A stretch of 64,000 nucleotides of DNA from an uncultured Clostridia bacterium. GTDB lineage: Bacteria > Bacillota > Clostridia > Christensenellales > UBA3700. The position numbers and the translations under genes are program-made. The notes under the pieces are model-generated. The model saw nothing but the letters and a program-made list of their open reading frames with translations, searched no databases and had not been told where the DNA came from. Positions 23,676 to 33,074 of this stretch are shown here, piece after piece. Where the stretch lies: contig CALGRX010000008.1 of assembly GCA_937880755.1 (NCBI GenBank), forward strand, positions 1 to 64,000, given 5' to 3'. Each line of letters starts with the position of its first letter. The first letter of the stretch is position 1.

Positions 23676-24743
23676 TTATTTTCCGCTGTATCTTCTGCAA
23701 TTATCTATCCACGATAGATCCGTTACGCTGAGTTTACTTACGTTGTCTTGGTTGTAAGTAAAGTATCTATAATACTTGTTTTTAGAAGTGCCGTGGAATA
23801 ATACTATCGTCGCTTCCCAGCTATTGTAAGTATGGTAGTATCTCATAAGACCGCAATCCCAAATCTGCATAGTCACTTCGTGGAAAACGTAGTCCAAGTC
23901 GCTAGAACCGGTGGATTTTCTCAGTCCTTCTCTACCGAGGTTGAGAGCGTCGGATTTTGGGTCTACCTTGATGAACACTTCGTAGTAACCCTCTTGGTCG
24001 TTGTGAGTAATACTTGCCTCTTGGATATACTCTGCCAAAATGTTGGCGTTGTCTATATCTTGGTAGTGCTTGTTGATTTTACCTTCTCCGCTCGACACCC
24101 ATTGCTTGTCGTTGTATTTCTTGCCTTTGCCTGCCTTGTCCCAATTGATATATCCGCCTTCGCCCGGTGTGAAGTTGGCAACGGAATTGTTGTCAAGTCC
24201 ACCCTTGTTTTGCTTATAGAAGACCGTTCCGTCAGGTGAGTACGTCCTATCCGCATAGTTGAGCAGGCCTCTTACTACGCCGAGCAGACTGGATTCTTTT
24301 CCGCTCTTTTTGTCGGTGCCCGTCATAACGTAACCGTATCCTTCGTAGAACTTGGTAGCACCTACGTTGCAGTTATATTCTCTAACTTCCATGTCGCCAC
24401 GAAGGTCTAACGCTCCCTCGTATACTACGTCGGCAAAGCCTCTGCCTTCCGATACCGATGCGCTAAAAGCTACTTTGTGCACGTTTTCGTTGGCAAGCTG
24501 ATAGAGATACGAAGCCGACTCCAATACCGCGGTATCCGTCGTCTTGTCCGCACTGATAGCAACTTTGTCAGAATCAACGGCGACGGCGCCTTGACTGGCG
24601 GTAGCGGTTGGCGCAACCATTATGTCGTCGTAGTCGGTATTGATAGCATTGGCACTGCTACTGTCGTTGTTACAACCCGCTAACGGTATTATACACGTCA
24701 AGGCAACGAGTATACATACGGCAATTATTCTGATTTTTTTCAT
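23676..24743 (-). CDS. Secreted lipoprotein, unknown function
   Basis: A 355-residue protein with a type II signal peptide: basic MKKIR, a hydrophobic stretch, and the lipobox LAGC with the lipidated Cys at 24. A Ser/Thr/Asp/Ala-rich linker (25-75) leads to a beta-rich extracellular domain containing many Tyr, Gly and Asp residues (for example FADVVYEGALDLRGDMEVREY and YYEVFIKVDPKSDALNLG). I do not recognise the domain. It lies divergently from plsY and ends with a strong terminator, so it is monocistronic. Confidence 0.78.
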   Translation of the reverse strand: MKKIRIIAVCILVALTCIIPLAGCNNDSSSANAINTDYDDIMVAPTATASQGAVAVDSDKVAISADKTTDTAVLESASYLYQLANENVHKVAFSASVSEGRGFADVVYEGALDLRGDMEVREYNCNVGATKFYEGYGYVMTGTDKKSGKESSLLGVVRGLLNYADRTYSPDGTVFYKQNKGGLDNNSVANFTPGEGGYINWDKAGKGKKYNDKQWVSSGEGKINKHYQDIDNANILAEYIQEASITHNDQEGYYEVFIKVDPKSDALNLGREGLRKSTGSSDLDYVFHEVTMQIWDCGLMRYYHTYNSWEATIVLFHGTSKNKYYRYFTYNQDNVSKLSVTDLSWIDNCRRYSGK

Positions 24744-24895
24744 AATTTCCCTCTTTTCTTTTTTGCAAAGCGTAAAAATCGCCTTGCTACTTTTGATTAT
24801 ATAAGATTTACGGTTTTTTTGTCAAGGTTATACTTTATTTAAGACAATTTATATAATTATATTGGTTATTGTGACATTAGGTTTATCATTATAAC

Positions 24896-24924
24896 TTGTC
24901 TTAGTATAAGCCGTATGCTATAAT
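24896..24924 (+). promoter_or_regulatory. Promoter placed for a leaderless plsY transcript
   Basis: TTGTCT (24896-24901), a 17-bp spacer and TATAAT (24919-24924). The start codon at 24931 falls where transcription should begin, and there is no ribosome site. Confidence 0.55.
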
Positions 24925-24930
24925 CTTTAT

Positions 24931-25584
24931 ATGAGTTTACCAAATTTAATTACTTATATTACTCTGTGTATTCTCGCTTATCTAATAGGCGCTATCAACT
25001 TTGCAATAATATTTGCCAAAAAGGCGGGCAAAGATATACTCAAGAGTGGAAGCGGTAATCCCGGCACTATGAACGTGCTGAGAGTGGCGGGCAAAAAATG
25101 GGGAGCTTTGACATTCCTATGCGACGCACTCAAAGGTTTGGCTTTTACTCTCGTAGTAAGGTTTATCTTTTGTAGTGAATCGTATGCCTTAGCACTACTA
25201 ATTGGCTTTGTTGCAATAATCGGTCACGTTTTCCCTATTTACACTCACTTCAAAGGTGGCAAAGGCGTTGCAACTTCTATTGGCGTCTTTATGGCAATAA
25301 TGCCTATAACTACGAGTATAGTGCTAGTGTTGTTGATACTATGGCTCTTCTTCGGCAAGTACGGCTTTATCGGGTCGCTCGTCGCAATCACATTGCTATC
25401 AATAATATCTTGCATACTCAATCGTAATAGCGTGACTTGCATAATAATATCTATTCTCATTGCCATACTTGTATGGTGGACGCACCGTAGCAATATTATG
25501 CGACTTGTCAAGGGCAACGAAAACACTTTGCAACTTGCCAAAAAAGAGGAAAAACCAACCGACGACAATGGAGAAACAAAATAA
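24931..25584 (+). CDS. plsY: Glycerol-3-phosphate acyltransferase PlsY
   Basis: A 217-residue polytopic membrane enzyme using acyl-phosphate to acylate glycerol-3-phosphate, the first step of phospholipid synthesis. All three family motifs are present: SGSGNPGTMNVLR, then GHVFPIYTHFKGGKGVATS, and WTHRSNIMRLVKGNE near the end. About five to seven membrane segments are visible, plus a charged C-terminal tail (KEEKPTDDNGETK). The start codon is right behind a TATAAT promoter without a Shine-Dalgarno site. A strong terminator follows, so it is monocistronic. Confidence 0.94.
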   Translation: MSLPNLITYITLCILAYLIGAINFAIIFAKKAGKDILKSGSGNPGTMNVLRVAGKKWGALTFLCDALKGLAFTLVVRFIFCSESYALALLIGFVAIIGHVFPIYTHFKGGKGVATSIGVFMAIMPITTSIVLVLLILWLFFGKYGFIGSLVAITLLSIISCILNRNSVTCIIISILIAILVWWTHRSNIMRLVKGNENTLQLAKKEEKPTDDNGETK

Positions 25585-25609
25585 CGTTTATTAAACTCAT
25601 ATACAAAAG

Positions 25610-25632
25610 AACGGCGTTTTCGCCGTTTTTTT
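25610..25632 (+). terminator. Terminator after plsY
   Basis: AACGGCG-TTTT-CGCCGTT followed by a T run. Confidence 0.88.
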
Positions 25633-25675
25633 AATGTTTGATTATTTTTCACTTTACCAAATAAGACTACAAATC

Positions 25676-26023
25676 TTATGCTTTTTCTAAAACAATCGTT
25701 TCTTCTAACATATTTACTCCAACAACAACATAACCTGCACTTTGCCAAGCGTTGGAAATAGGTCTATCGGTATTTGCCCAAAATTCTCTATATCTTCTCG
25801 CAGACGCAGGCAAAGTTTCGCCCAAAATATCCTCTATCATATTAAAAGTCAACTTGATTGAGGACTTGCCACTCTCAACTAAATATTTCATTAGATTTTT
25901 GTATTTTTTACTGCTCTTGCACGTATTTTTTTCTTCCATACTCTTCTCCATTTCTAATTCCGCAACTCGTATTTCCAACGTTTTCACCCTTTCAAATAAT
26001 TCTACCAATAATGCACTTTCCAT
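25676..26023 (-). CDS. DUF7662-like protein with N-terminal coiled coil
   Basis: A 115-residue protein. Residues 1-30 form a heptad-rich acidic/basic helix (LFERVKTLEIRVAELEMEK) suited to oligomerisation. The rest matches a small family I recall as DUF7662: KYKNLMKYLVESGK, then LTFNMIEDILGETLPASAR, FWANTDRPISNAWQSAGY and a short final strand. Its function is unknown; a small DNA- or effector-binding domain is plausible. The gene has an ideal AAGGAGG and a perfect consensus promoter, and is more AT-rich than its neighbours, which suggests recent acquisition. It lies alone between plsY and alaS. Confidence 0.7.
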   Translation of the reverse strand: MESALLVELFERVKTLEIRVAELEMEKSMEEKNTCKSSKKYKNLMKYLVESGKSSIKLTFNMIEDILGETLPASARRYREFWANTDRPISNAWQSAGYVVVGVNMLEETIVLEKA

Positions 26024-26047
26024 TATTTTTACCTCCTTTGTACACTC

Positions 26048-26076
26048 ATTATATGCTAAATTAACTGTACTGTCAA
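26048..26076 (-). promoter_or_regulatory. Perfect consensus promoter for the DUF7662-like gene
   Basis: On the minus strand: TTGACA (26071-26076), exactly 17 bp, then TATAAT (26048-26053), 25 bp ahead of the start codon. Confidence 0.85.
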
Positions 26077-26130
26077 GTATTTATATTTATTTTTACCATT
26101 GTTTGATATTTGTTTATCACAGTAGTCTAC

Positions 26131-26169
26131 AAAAAAATATACGCCTAAGAAAATCTTGACGTATATTTT
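26131..26169 (-). terminator. Terminator after alaS
   Basis: AAAATATACG (26134-26143) and CGTATATTTT (26160-26169) pair perfectly. On the minus strand the stem is followed by a T run. Confidence 0.7.
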
Positions 26170-26204
26170 GCTATAATGTCTTGTTTGATGTTGCTATTTT
26201 CGCC

Positions 26205-28001
26205 TTATTTTGCCTTGGTGGTGTCGATGACGGCTTTGATACGTCTGATACCTGCCGATGAAGATTGTTCTTTGACTATCTTAAACTCGCCGAGTAGTCC
26301 CGTTCTCTCTGCGTGAGGTCCGCCGCATATTTGGCAGTCTACGTCGCCTATGGTGTAGACCTTGACTACTTCGCCGTAGCGAGAGCCGAACACGCCGACT
26401 GCGTTGATTTCTCTTGCCTTCTCGATAGGCATCTCCTCGCATACTACCGGAATGTCGCGCGCGATTGCGTCGTTGACGAATTTCTCCACGCCCTTCTTTT
26501 CTTCTTCGGTGAGAGGACGCTCGAAGTTGAAGTCAAATCTCAATCTCTCTGCCGTGATATTACTGCCCTTTTGCTCGATATCGTCTCTGCCGAGCACTTT
26601 CTTAAGTCCTGCAAGCATAAGGTGGGTTGCGGTATGCAAGTAGGTCGTTTGCTCTCCGCTGTCTGCTAGTCCGCCCTTAAACTTTTGTTCAGCGCCCGCT
26701 TGCGACTTCTTTTGGTGTTCTGCAAAGGCATTGTGATAGCCCTCGATATCCACGCCAAAGCCCTTCTCCTTGCATATCTCTTGCGTCATCTCGATAGGGA
26801 AGCCGTAAGTGTCGTAGAGTCTAAACGCAGTCTTGCCGTTAAGCATGCCGTTTTGGACGAATTTTAGCACTTTTTCTATTTCTTTGATACCGTTCTCAAG
26901 AGTCTTGCCAAACTTTTCTTCTTCCTTGGCAATCTCGGTAAGCACCTTGTCCCTATTGTCGGCTAGCTCGGTATATATATCGCAATACTTGTTGATGAAC
27001 ATCTCGGCGATAGTGACGAGTTCTTTGCTGTCCATACCGAGTTGTCTTGCAAATCTTACCGAGCGACGGAGAAGTCTACGAAGCACGTAACCTTGGTCAA
27101 CGTTGGAAGGAACGATACCCTTTTCGTCGCCTATCATAAAGGTTGCCGTGCGCATGTGGTCGGCAATTATACGCATTGCGCGAGTATCTTCTTCATCCTT
27201 GCCGTATTCTTTACCGCAAAGACTGCTGATTTTGGCAATAACGTCGGCAAATAGGTCGGTTTCGTACACCGATTGATAGCCGTTGAGCATACATATCGTT
27301 CTCTCAAGACCCATACCCGTATCGACGTTCTTTTGTGCGAGCGGTTGGAATTTGCCCTCCTTATCGCGATTGAATTGCATAAATACGTTGTTCCAAATCT
27401 CCACGTACTTACCGCAATCGCAAGCGGGTGAACAGTCCTCTCCGCAAGGCTCTTTGCCCGTGTCTATGAATATCTCGGTGTCGCTGCCACAAGGTCCCGT
27501 AGCTCCCGCATACCACCAGTTGTTCTCCTTAGGTAGATAGAAGATTTTGTCCTTGGCAATGCCCAGCTCGTTCCACTTCTTAGCGGCGATTTCGTCTCTC
27601 TCGCAATCCTCGTCTCCCGCAAATACGCTGACGGCAATCTTCTCGGTAGGTATCTCCAAAACTTTGGTCAAAAACTCGAAGCTGAATTCTATCGACTCTT
27701 CTCTAAAGTAATCGCCCAAAGACCAATTACCCAGCATCTCGAAGAAGGTGCAGTGCGTTGCGTCACCTACTTCGTCGATATCGCCCGTTCTCACGCACTT
27801 TTGCACGTCGCATAGGCGCTTGCCCGCAGGGTGCTTTTGTCCCAAAAGATATGGTACCAACGGGTGCATGCCCGCAGTCGTAAAGAGTACCGACGGATCG
27901 TTCTCCGGGATAAGCGAAGCAGACGGAATAACTGCGTGTCCCTTGGACTTAAAAAACTCCAAATAGCTCTCTCTAAGCTCTCTCGATGTCATTTTTTTCA
28001 T
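26205..28001 (-). CDS. alaS: Alanyl-tRNA synthetase, short form
   Basis: A 598-residue enzyme that charges tRNA-Ala. The class II catalytic domain is complete: LFTTAGMHPLVPYLLG (motif 1 region), CTFFEMLGNWSLGDY (motif 2), and GMGLERT (motif 3). The editing/SAD domain follows with zinc-type ligands HTATH and CQICGGPH. The protein stops right after the editing domain (GIRRIKAVID), so the C-Ala/DHHA1 domain of the usual about 870-residue enzyme is absent. Such short forms occur in some Firmicutes and Mollicutes, so this is probably natural and not a truncation. It follows glnN by 15 bp and ends at a strong terminator. Confidence 0.92.
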   Translation of the reverse strand: MKKMTSRELRESYLEFFKSKGHAVIPSASLIPENDPSVLFTTAGMHPLVPYLLGQKHPAGKRLCDVQKCVRTGDIDEVGDATHCTFFEMLGNWSLGDYFREESIEFSFEFLTKVLEIPTEKIAVSVFAGDEDCERDEIAAKKWNELGIAKDKIFYLPKENNWWYAGATGPCGSDTEIFIDTGKEPCGEDCSPACDCGKYVEIWNNVFMQFNRDKEGKFQPLAQKNVDTGMGLERTICMLNGYQSVYETDLFADVIAKISSLCGKEYGKDEEDTRAMRIIADHMRTATFMIGDEKGIVPSNVDQGYVLRRLLRRSVRFARQLGMDSKELVTIAEMFINKYCDIYTELADNRDKVLTEIAKEEEKFGKTLENGIKEIEKVLKFVQNGMLNGKTAFRLYDTYGFPIEMTQEICKEKGFGVDIEGYHNAFAEHQKKSQAGAEQKFKGGLADSGEQTTYLHTATHLMLAGLKKVLGRDDIEQKGSNITAERLRFDFNFERPLTEEEKKGVEKFVNDAIARDIPVVCEEMPIEKAREINAVGVFGSRYGEVVKVYTIGDVDCQICGGPHAERTGLLGEFKIVKEQSSSAGIRRIKAVIDTTKAK

Positions 28002-28016
28002 AAAATATTTCCTCTT

Positions 28017-30137
28017 TTAGTTATAAAATAAGATATCCGAATAAGTTGGATATGGCCAAATTTCCTTTGGCATCATTCCTTCAAGTTTGTCGATGACTTC
28101 CCTAATGCTATCCATAAGCGTAAGCACTTGGTCTCTCACCAATATTGCCTGCTTGTTGACGTCCTTGCTCTGTCCTGCCGTATTTTTGGCAAACTTGAGC
28201 TTTTCTATTCTGTTATCCAACATATTGAGTAGCTCCGACACGTTGAGCAAATGTTTGTTTTGCACGTCGGCAAGATTAGGCGCAACGAGGTTAAGCGCAT
28301 TGATTTGGGAAGCAAGTATGCTCTGATACTTCATCGTCGCAGGCAAAATATTTTGCTTGACCATCATTATCAAAGTTTCCGCTTCGATGCCCGCCGACTT
28401 GATATAGTTGTCGAGGTATATCGACTGTCTGCTCTCTATCTCCCTGCGAGTCATAACCTTGTGCTTCTCGAAGAGCTCAACGTTCTTGTCCCTAGTAAAG
28501 GTCTCGTATGCGTCTACGCTGTTTTCCAACACTTCCAAGCCTCTGCGACGAGCCTCTTTGCTCCACTCTTTGCTGTAGCCGTTGCCGTTGAATACTACTC
28601 TGCTATGCTTGGTATACAGTTCTTTTACCAAGTCCACAATTGCCCTATCAAGCTGGCTAGGCTTAACCTTTTCAAGCCTATCGCATATGTCGGATAGCAC
28701 GTCCGCCGTAGTGGTATTGAGTATCACGCACGGCGTGGATAGCGTTGCCGATGCGCCTACCATTCTAAATTCAAACTTGTTGCCCGTGAATGCGATTGGC
28801 GCGGTACGGTTGCGGTCGCTGGTGTCCTTGCCGAGTTCGGCTAGATAATTGACGCCCGACTTGATATATTCTTTGACTCTCACGCCCACTTCTTCGCCTG
28901 CGCAAATGGCGTCAAACATATTTTCCATATCCTCGCCCGTGTAGACGGAGATGATGGCTGGAGGCGCTTCGTTGCCGCCGAGTCTTGCCTCGTTGCCAAG
29001 GCTCGCCGCGCTCATGCGAATGAGGTCGGCGTACTTGTCCACCGCCGCGATGACCGCCGTAAAGAACAACAAGAAAGTCCTATTGTGGCTAGGGTCGCTA
29101 CCCGGTTTGAGCAAATTGACTCCGTCATCGGTACTCAAAGACCAATTGCAATGCTTACCGCTACCGTTGATATTGGCAAAAGGTTTCTCGTGTAACAAAC
29201 AAGCGAGATTATGATTTTCCGCCACCTTCTTGAGCGTCTCCATAATAAGTTGGTTTTGGTCGGTAGCAAGGTTGGCAACGCTGAAAATTGGCGCAAGTTC
29301 GTGTTGAGCGGGAGCGGCTTCGTTGTGCTCCGTCTTGGCGGTGATGCCGAGCTTCCAAAGTTCTTCATCCACGTCCGCCATAAAGTCGCTGACCCTATCT
29401 CTGATAGAGGCGTAATATTGGTCGTTCTTCTCCTGTCCCTTTGGTGGGAGCGCACCGAAGAGAGTTCTACCCGTAAATCTAAGGTCGTCACGCTTGTTGA
29501 AGTCATTTTTGTCAATCAAAAAGTACTCTTGCTCCCCGCCCACGTTGACGATAACTTTGTTAGCTTGCACGCCCAAAATTTTGAGCAATCTAAGTCCTTG
29601 CTTGTTGATGGCTTCCATTGACTTGAGAAGCGGAGTCTTCTTGTCGAGAGCGTCGCCCGTATAACTGCAAAACGCCGTAGGAATATACAACACGCCGGTA
29701 CCGTTTTTGCTCCTCTTGATAAAAGCAGGCGACGAGCAGTCCCATATAGTATATCCCCTAGCCTCGAAGGTCGCCCTTATGCCACCCGAAGGGAAGGACG
29801 ACGCGTCGGCTTCGCCCTTGCGAAGATTGCTACCCGTAAATTCCAATACGGTATTGCCGTTTTTGTCCAAAGCAATAAAACTGTCGTGCTTCTCCGCCGT
29901 GGTGCCCGTCAAAGGTTGAAACCAATGGGTGTAGTGTGTCGCGCCGTTTTGAGAAGCCCACTCTTTCATAGCGGCGGCTACCTCGTTGGCAAGCTCCTTG
30001 CCAAGTTGTTTGCCTTGGTCTATGACCTCTCTCAACTCCTTGTATGCACTCTCGGAAAGATACTTCTTCATAGTCGCGTCGTCAAAAACGTTGCAACCGA
30101 AAAAATCCGTTATTTTTTTACTCTCGGTAATTCGCAT
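28017..30137 (-). CDS. glnN: Type III glutamine synthetase
   Basis: A protein of about 706 residues, the GSIII length class. The ATG at 30137 has AGGTG upstream and begins MRITESKKITDFFGCNVF; the frame extended to 30215 lacks a good start signal. Signatures are THWFQPLTG, the GSIII-specific substrate-site segment NEAAPAQHELAPIFS, KPFANINGSGKHCNWSL, GSDPSHNRTFLLFF and RLGGNEAPPAII. It makes glutamine from glutamate, ammonia and ATP as a large oligomer, typical of Bacteroidetes, Cyanobacteria and Clostridia. It is the first gene of a glnN-alaS pair. A terminator of the preceding ABC gene lies about 55 bp upstream. Confidence 0.94.
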   Translation of the reverse strand: MRITESKKITDFFGCNVFDDATMKKYLSESAYKELREVIDQGKQLGKELANEVAAAMKEWASQNGATHYTHWFQPLTGTTAEKHDSFIALDKNGNTVLEFTGSNLRKGEADASSFPSGGIRATFEARGYTIWDCSSPAFIKRSKNGTGVLYIPTAFCSYTGDALDKKTPLLKSMEAINKQGLRLLKILGVQANKVIVNVGGEQEYFLIDKNDFNKRDDLRFTGRTLFGALPPKGQEKNDQYYASIRDRVSDFMADVDEELWKLGITAKTEHNEAAPAQHELAPIFSVANLATDQNQLIMETLKKVAENHNLACLLHEKPFANINGSGKHCNWSLSTDDGVNLLKPGSDPSHNRTFLLFFTAVIAAVDKYADLIRMSAASLGNEARLGGNEAPPAIISVYTGEDMENMFDAICAGEEVGVRVKEYIKSGVNYLAELGKDTSDRNRTAPIAFTGNKFEFRMVGASATLSTPCVILNTTTADVLSDICDRLEKVKPSQLDRAIVDLVKELYTKHSRVVFNGNGYSKEWSKEARRRGLEVLENSVDAYETFTRDKNVELFEKHKVMTRREIESRQSIYLDNYIKSAGIEAETLIMMVKQNILPATMKYQSILASQINALNLVAPNLADVQNKHLLNVSELLNMLDNRIEKLKFAKNTAGQSKDVNKQAILVRDQVLTLMDSIREVIDKLEGMMPKEIWPYPTYSDILFYN

Positions 30138-30191
30138 ACTTGCACCTATGCCTAAGTTTTTAGAATATTTATATTTTATATTAACGATATA

Positions 30192-30221
30192 AAAATAGCA
30201 AGGTTTTGACCTCACTATTTT
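30192..30221 (-). terminator. Terminator after the ABC/FtsX gene
   Basis: AAAATAGCAAGGT and ACCTCACTATTTT pair over 13 bp on the minus-strand RNA with two G-U pairs and a four-base loop. It lies between the transporter stop and glnN. Confidence 0.65.
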
Positions 30222-30284
30222 ATGTTTTTGATAATTAATCGTTATTTTTTTATTAAAATATTTATTTTTGCATAATCTTACGTT

Positions 30285-32678
30285 CTATTCGGTTCTCAAC
30301 GCCACTACCGCATCTCGTTTGGACGCCGTGTAGGAAGGAATTAGTCCCGCGATTATCGTCAAAAGCGTGCTGATTGCTATCAGCATCAAGGCGTGCCAAG
30401 GTGATAGCGAACACAGCGTGGTTATGCCCGATTTGGCGCCGATAATAAGATTGATAGGTATGCTGAGAATATACGTGACTATTACGCCTATCGTACCCGC
30501 AACCGCACCTATTATCGTCGTTTCGGCGTTGAACACGTTGAGGATATCGGTTTTTCTTGCACCGAGGCTTCGCAAGATACCTATCTCTTTGGTGCGCTCT
30601 ACTACCGACACGTAGGTGATAACGCCTATCATCACAGAGCTAACCAGAAGCGATACCGCGGCAAAGCAAATGAGCGCTATAGATACGATATTGACTGTAG
30701 AACCCATCATGTCGGTGGCGAACTTGGACATATCGTTGTAATTGATTTTTTCTCCCGTCCAACTGTCAAGATAGTCTATGACCTTTTGCTTGCCGTCAAA
30801 GTCCTTAGGGTAGATATTGATGCCGATAGGCACTGCACTGCCACCGATTGATATTAGTATATCTAGTGCCTGTTGCTCACTGATAGTTGCACCCGTAAGC
30901 ACACTCTTAGTCATTTCTGCTTTCTGGGCTTGCACGATATCGGAGGCAAGGCTGTCTTGCATTATGTAACGAGTAAGGTCTGCAGTATATGCGATACCTG
31001 TAGACAACATAGGCATCATATTGTCGGGTTTCTCTCTCAATATTCCCACTATCTCCAAGTCGATTATTCCCGTATTGTCAGCACCGTTATACAAACTTTG
31101 TGTATCTTTGACTTTATATACGCCATTCGCTTCGTCATAATAATAATAGGCGTTGTTGGTGACAAGTTTTAACTTGATATTCAGCAAGTCGTCAAAGGAT
31201 ATTCGTTGGTAGGTTTGGTAATTCATTCCCAGCGATGCAAGCAACGATTGACTGAGCTGGTTGGACTTATCTATAACCAAAACGACTTGATTTTTCTCGG
31301 TAGGAAACTTACCCTTGAGCAGTTGATATTGGCTTAATACGTAGCTTTCGTCACCCATCATCTCCTGCCAATTGATATCCGCCTTCTTGGCGCCACCCAT
31401 CATAGAACCCATCATGTCCGCCATAGTTGAGGTTCTCGCCACTTTGTCATACTGTTTTGTTCCTCCAAAATAGCTTTTATTAATTTTGCCTATGACGTTC
31501 ATATCTATACCATAACTGTAGGTCACGCTATCTACGTAGTTTTCTCCCTCCAATACCGCAACGTAATCTACGTATTCTTGCGTTATGTTATTATATTTGA
31601 TTAGGTCTTTCACGTTAGCCGTAGGATCGTAAGGATATACCACCTCTTCGTCGGGGTATTGCGGTCTAGAATTGGTGGTAGTGCCTCCCGGGGACATCAT
31701 CATCTCCATCATCTTGCTTGTATCGAAGCTCTCTTTGGCAATTTGAATAGGATACCCTGCCAGCACCGTCCTCTCTATTTTGTTGATATAACCTTGCATG
31801 CCGTTGGATATCGCAAGCACGAGAGCCACACCTATTATGCCGATACTACCCGCAATCGACGTCATTATCGTTCTGCCCTTTTTGGTGCGAAGATTGTTGA
31901 AAGATAGTTTGAGCGCCGTCCAAAAAGTCATAGAGGTCTTTTTGAGATCCTTTTTCTTCTCCTTGACGCTCTTTTCTTCTACGCTCTCTTCGTAAGTATA
32001 AACAAACGGGTCGGAGTCCGACACTACCACGCCGTCGTTAAGACGTATTATTCTCGTGGCGTATTGTTGCGCAAGCTCGGGATTGTGAGTAACCATTATT
32101 ACAAGCTTGTCTTTGGATATCTCCTTGAGAATATCCATAATCTGCACGCTGGTTGCGCTATCCAACGCACCCGTCGGCTCGTCGGCAAGAATTATGTCGG
32201 GATTGTTGACGAGAGCTCTGGCAATGGACACTCTCTGCATTTGTCCACCCGATAGTTCGTTGGGGCGCTTGTTGACTTTGTCCTCTAGCCCAACGTCTTT
32301 GAGGGCTTGCAAGGCTCTACGCTTGCGCTCTTCTCTGCCCACGCCAGATAGGGTGAGAGCCATCTCTACGTTGGCTAAAATCGATACGTGCGAAATGAGG
32401 TTGTAACTTTGAAAAATAAAGCCGATGCGATTGTTGCGATATGCATCCCAATCTACGTCCTTGTACTTTTCGGTGGATACGCCGTTGATAACGAGGTCGC
32501 CCTCGGTATATCTATCTAGTCCGCCTATAATGTTGAGCATGGTAGTCTTGCCACAGCCCGACTGTCCAAGTACCGCTACGAACTCACTCTCTCTAAAATC
32601 TAAGCTTACGCCCTTGAGCGCGTGGACGACGTTGTCGCCTTGTCCGTAGTTTTTGACGATATTCTTTAATTGCAACAT
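30285..32678 (-). CDS. ABC transporter, fused ATPase and FtsX permease
   Basis: A protein of about 797 residues, start at the ATG at 32678 with GGGAG upstream. Residues 1-225 form a MacB/LolD-type ATPase: Walker A GQSGCGKTT, signature LSGGQMQR, Walker B ILADEPTG. A charged linker leads to TM1 (about 277-300), a large extracellular domain of about 340 residues rich in Tyr, Asp and Met, and three C-terminal membrane segments of the FtsX/MacB core (IALICFAAVSLLVSSVMIGV, GVIVTYILSIPINLI, LMLIAISTLLTIIAGLI). Such single-chain transporters act as dimers to move or sense peptides or lipids at the membrane. It is monocistronic. A similar protein is encoded at 44460-46892. Confidence 0.9.
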   Translation of the reverse strand: MLQLKNIVKNYGQGDNVVHALKGVSLDFRESEFVAVLGQSGCGKTTMLNIIGGLDRYTEGDLVINGVSTEKYKDVDWDAYRNNRIGFIFQSYNLISHVSILANVEMALTLSGVGREERKRRALQALKDVGLEDKVNKRPNELSGGQMQRVSIARALVNNPDIILADEPTGALDSATSVQIMDILKEISKDKLVIMVTHNPELAQQYATRIIRLNDGVVVSDSDPFVYTYEESVEEKSVKEKKKDLKKTSMTFWTALKLSFNNLRTKKGRTIMTSIAGSIGIIGVALVLAISNGMQGYINKIERTVLAGYPIQIAKESFDTSKMMEMMMSPGGTTTNSRPQYPDEEVVYPYDPTANVKDLIKYNNITQEYVDYVAVLEGENYVDSVTYSYGIDMNVIGKINKSYFGGTKQYDKVARTSTMADMMGSMMGGAKKADINWQEMMGDESYVLSQYQLLKGKFPTEKNQVVLVIDKSNQLSQSLLASLGMNYQTYQRISFDDLLNIKLKLVTNNAYYYYDEANGVYKVKDTQSLYNGADNTGIIDLEIVGILREKPDNMMPMLSTGIAYTADLTRYIMQDSLASDIVQAQKAEMTKSVLTGATISEQQALDILISIGGSAVPIGINIYPKDFDGKQKVIDYLDSWTGEKINYNDMSKFATDMMGSTVNIVSIALICFAAVSLLVSSVMIGVITYVSVVERTKEIGILRSLGARKTDILNVFNAETTIIGAVAGTIGVIVTYILSIPINLIIGAKSGITTLCSLSPWHALMLIAISTLLTIIAGLIPSYTASKRDAVVALRTE

Positions 32679-33074
32679 ATTGCTCTCCCTATCGATTGGC
32701 ATTTCGTTTGATTTATTCTATCATAAATGCCAATAACAAAAAACCTTAATATGCCAAAATCTATCGTTTTACTAAACTTTTACATTTTTTCTTGCAGTTA
32801 AATTGACTCTTCTCGTTAGCTAGTCTATAGAATTTTTGCAAGCAAACGTTGCCGCCGCTTTGCCTTTTGAGCAACAAAACCCAATAAAAACACTAAAAAC
32901 TCGATACGGGTCGTGTAAATTGCGTTGCTTAGATATCCGCATCTTTGTGTGCCTTATATCGCTTATTGATTGTTCAATAATCTCGGTAGGAATATTTACC
33001 TTTTTCCAATATACAAAATAATATAAAATTGCCCCGCAACAACCGTGCGAGGCGAAAATAATTTTGTTAGTATA
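32679..33074. other. Gene-free intergenic region
   Basis: AT-rich leader of the ABC/FtsX gene, the motif CTCGATACGGGTCG at 32900-32913, and the terminator of the SDR gene at 33020-33053. No gene or other structure seen. Confidence 0.55.
33020..33053 (-). terminator. Terminator after the FabG-like gene
   Basis: GCCCCGCA (33031-33038) pairs with TGCGAGGC (33046-33053) with one G-U pair. On the minus strand it is followed by AATTTTATATTATTTT. Confidence 0.65.
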
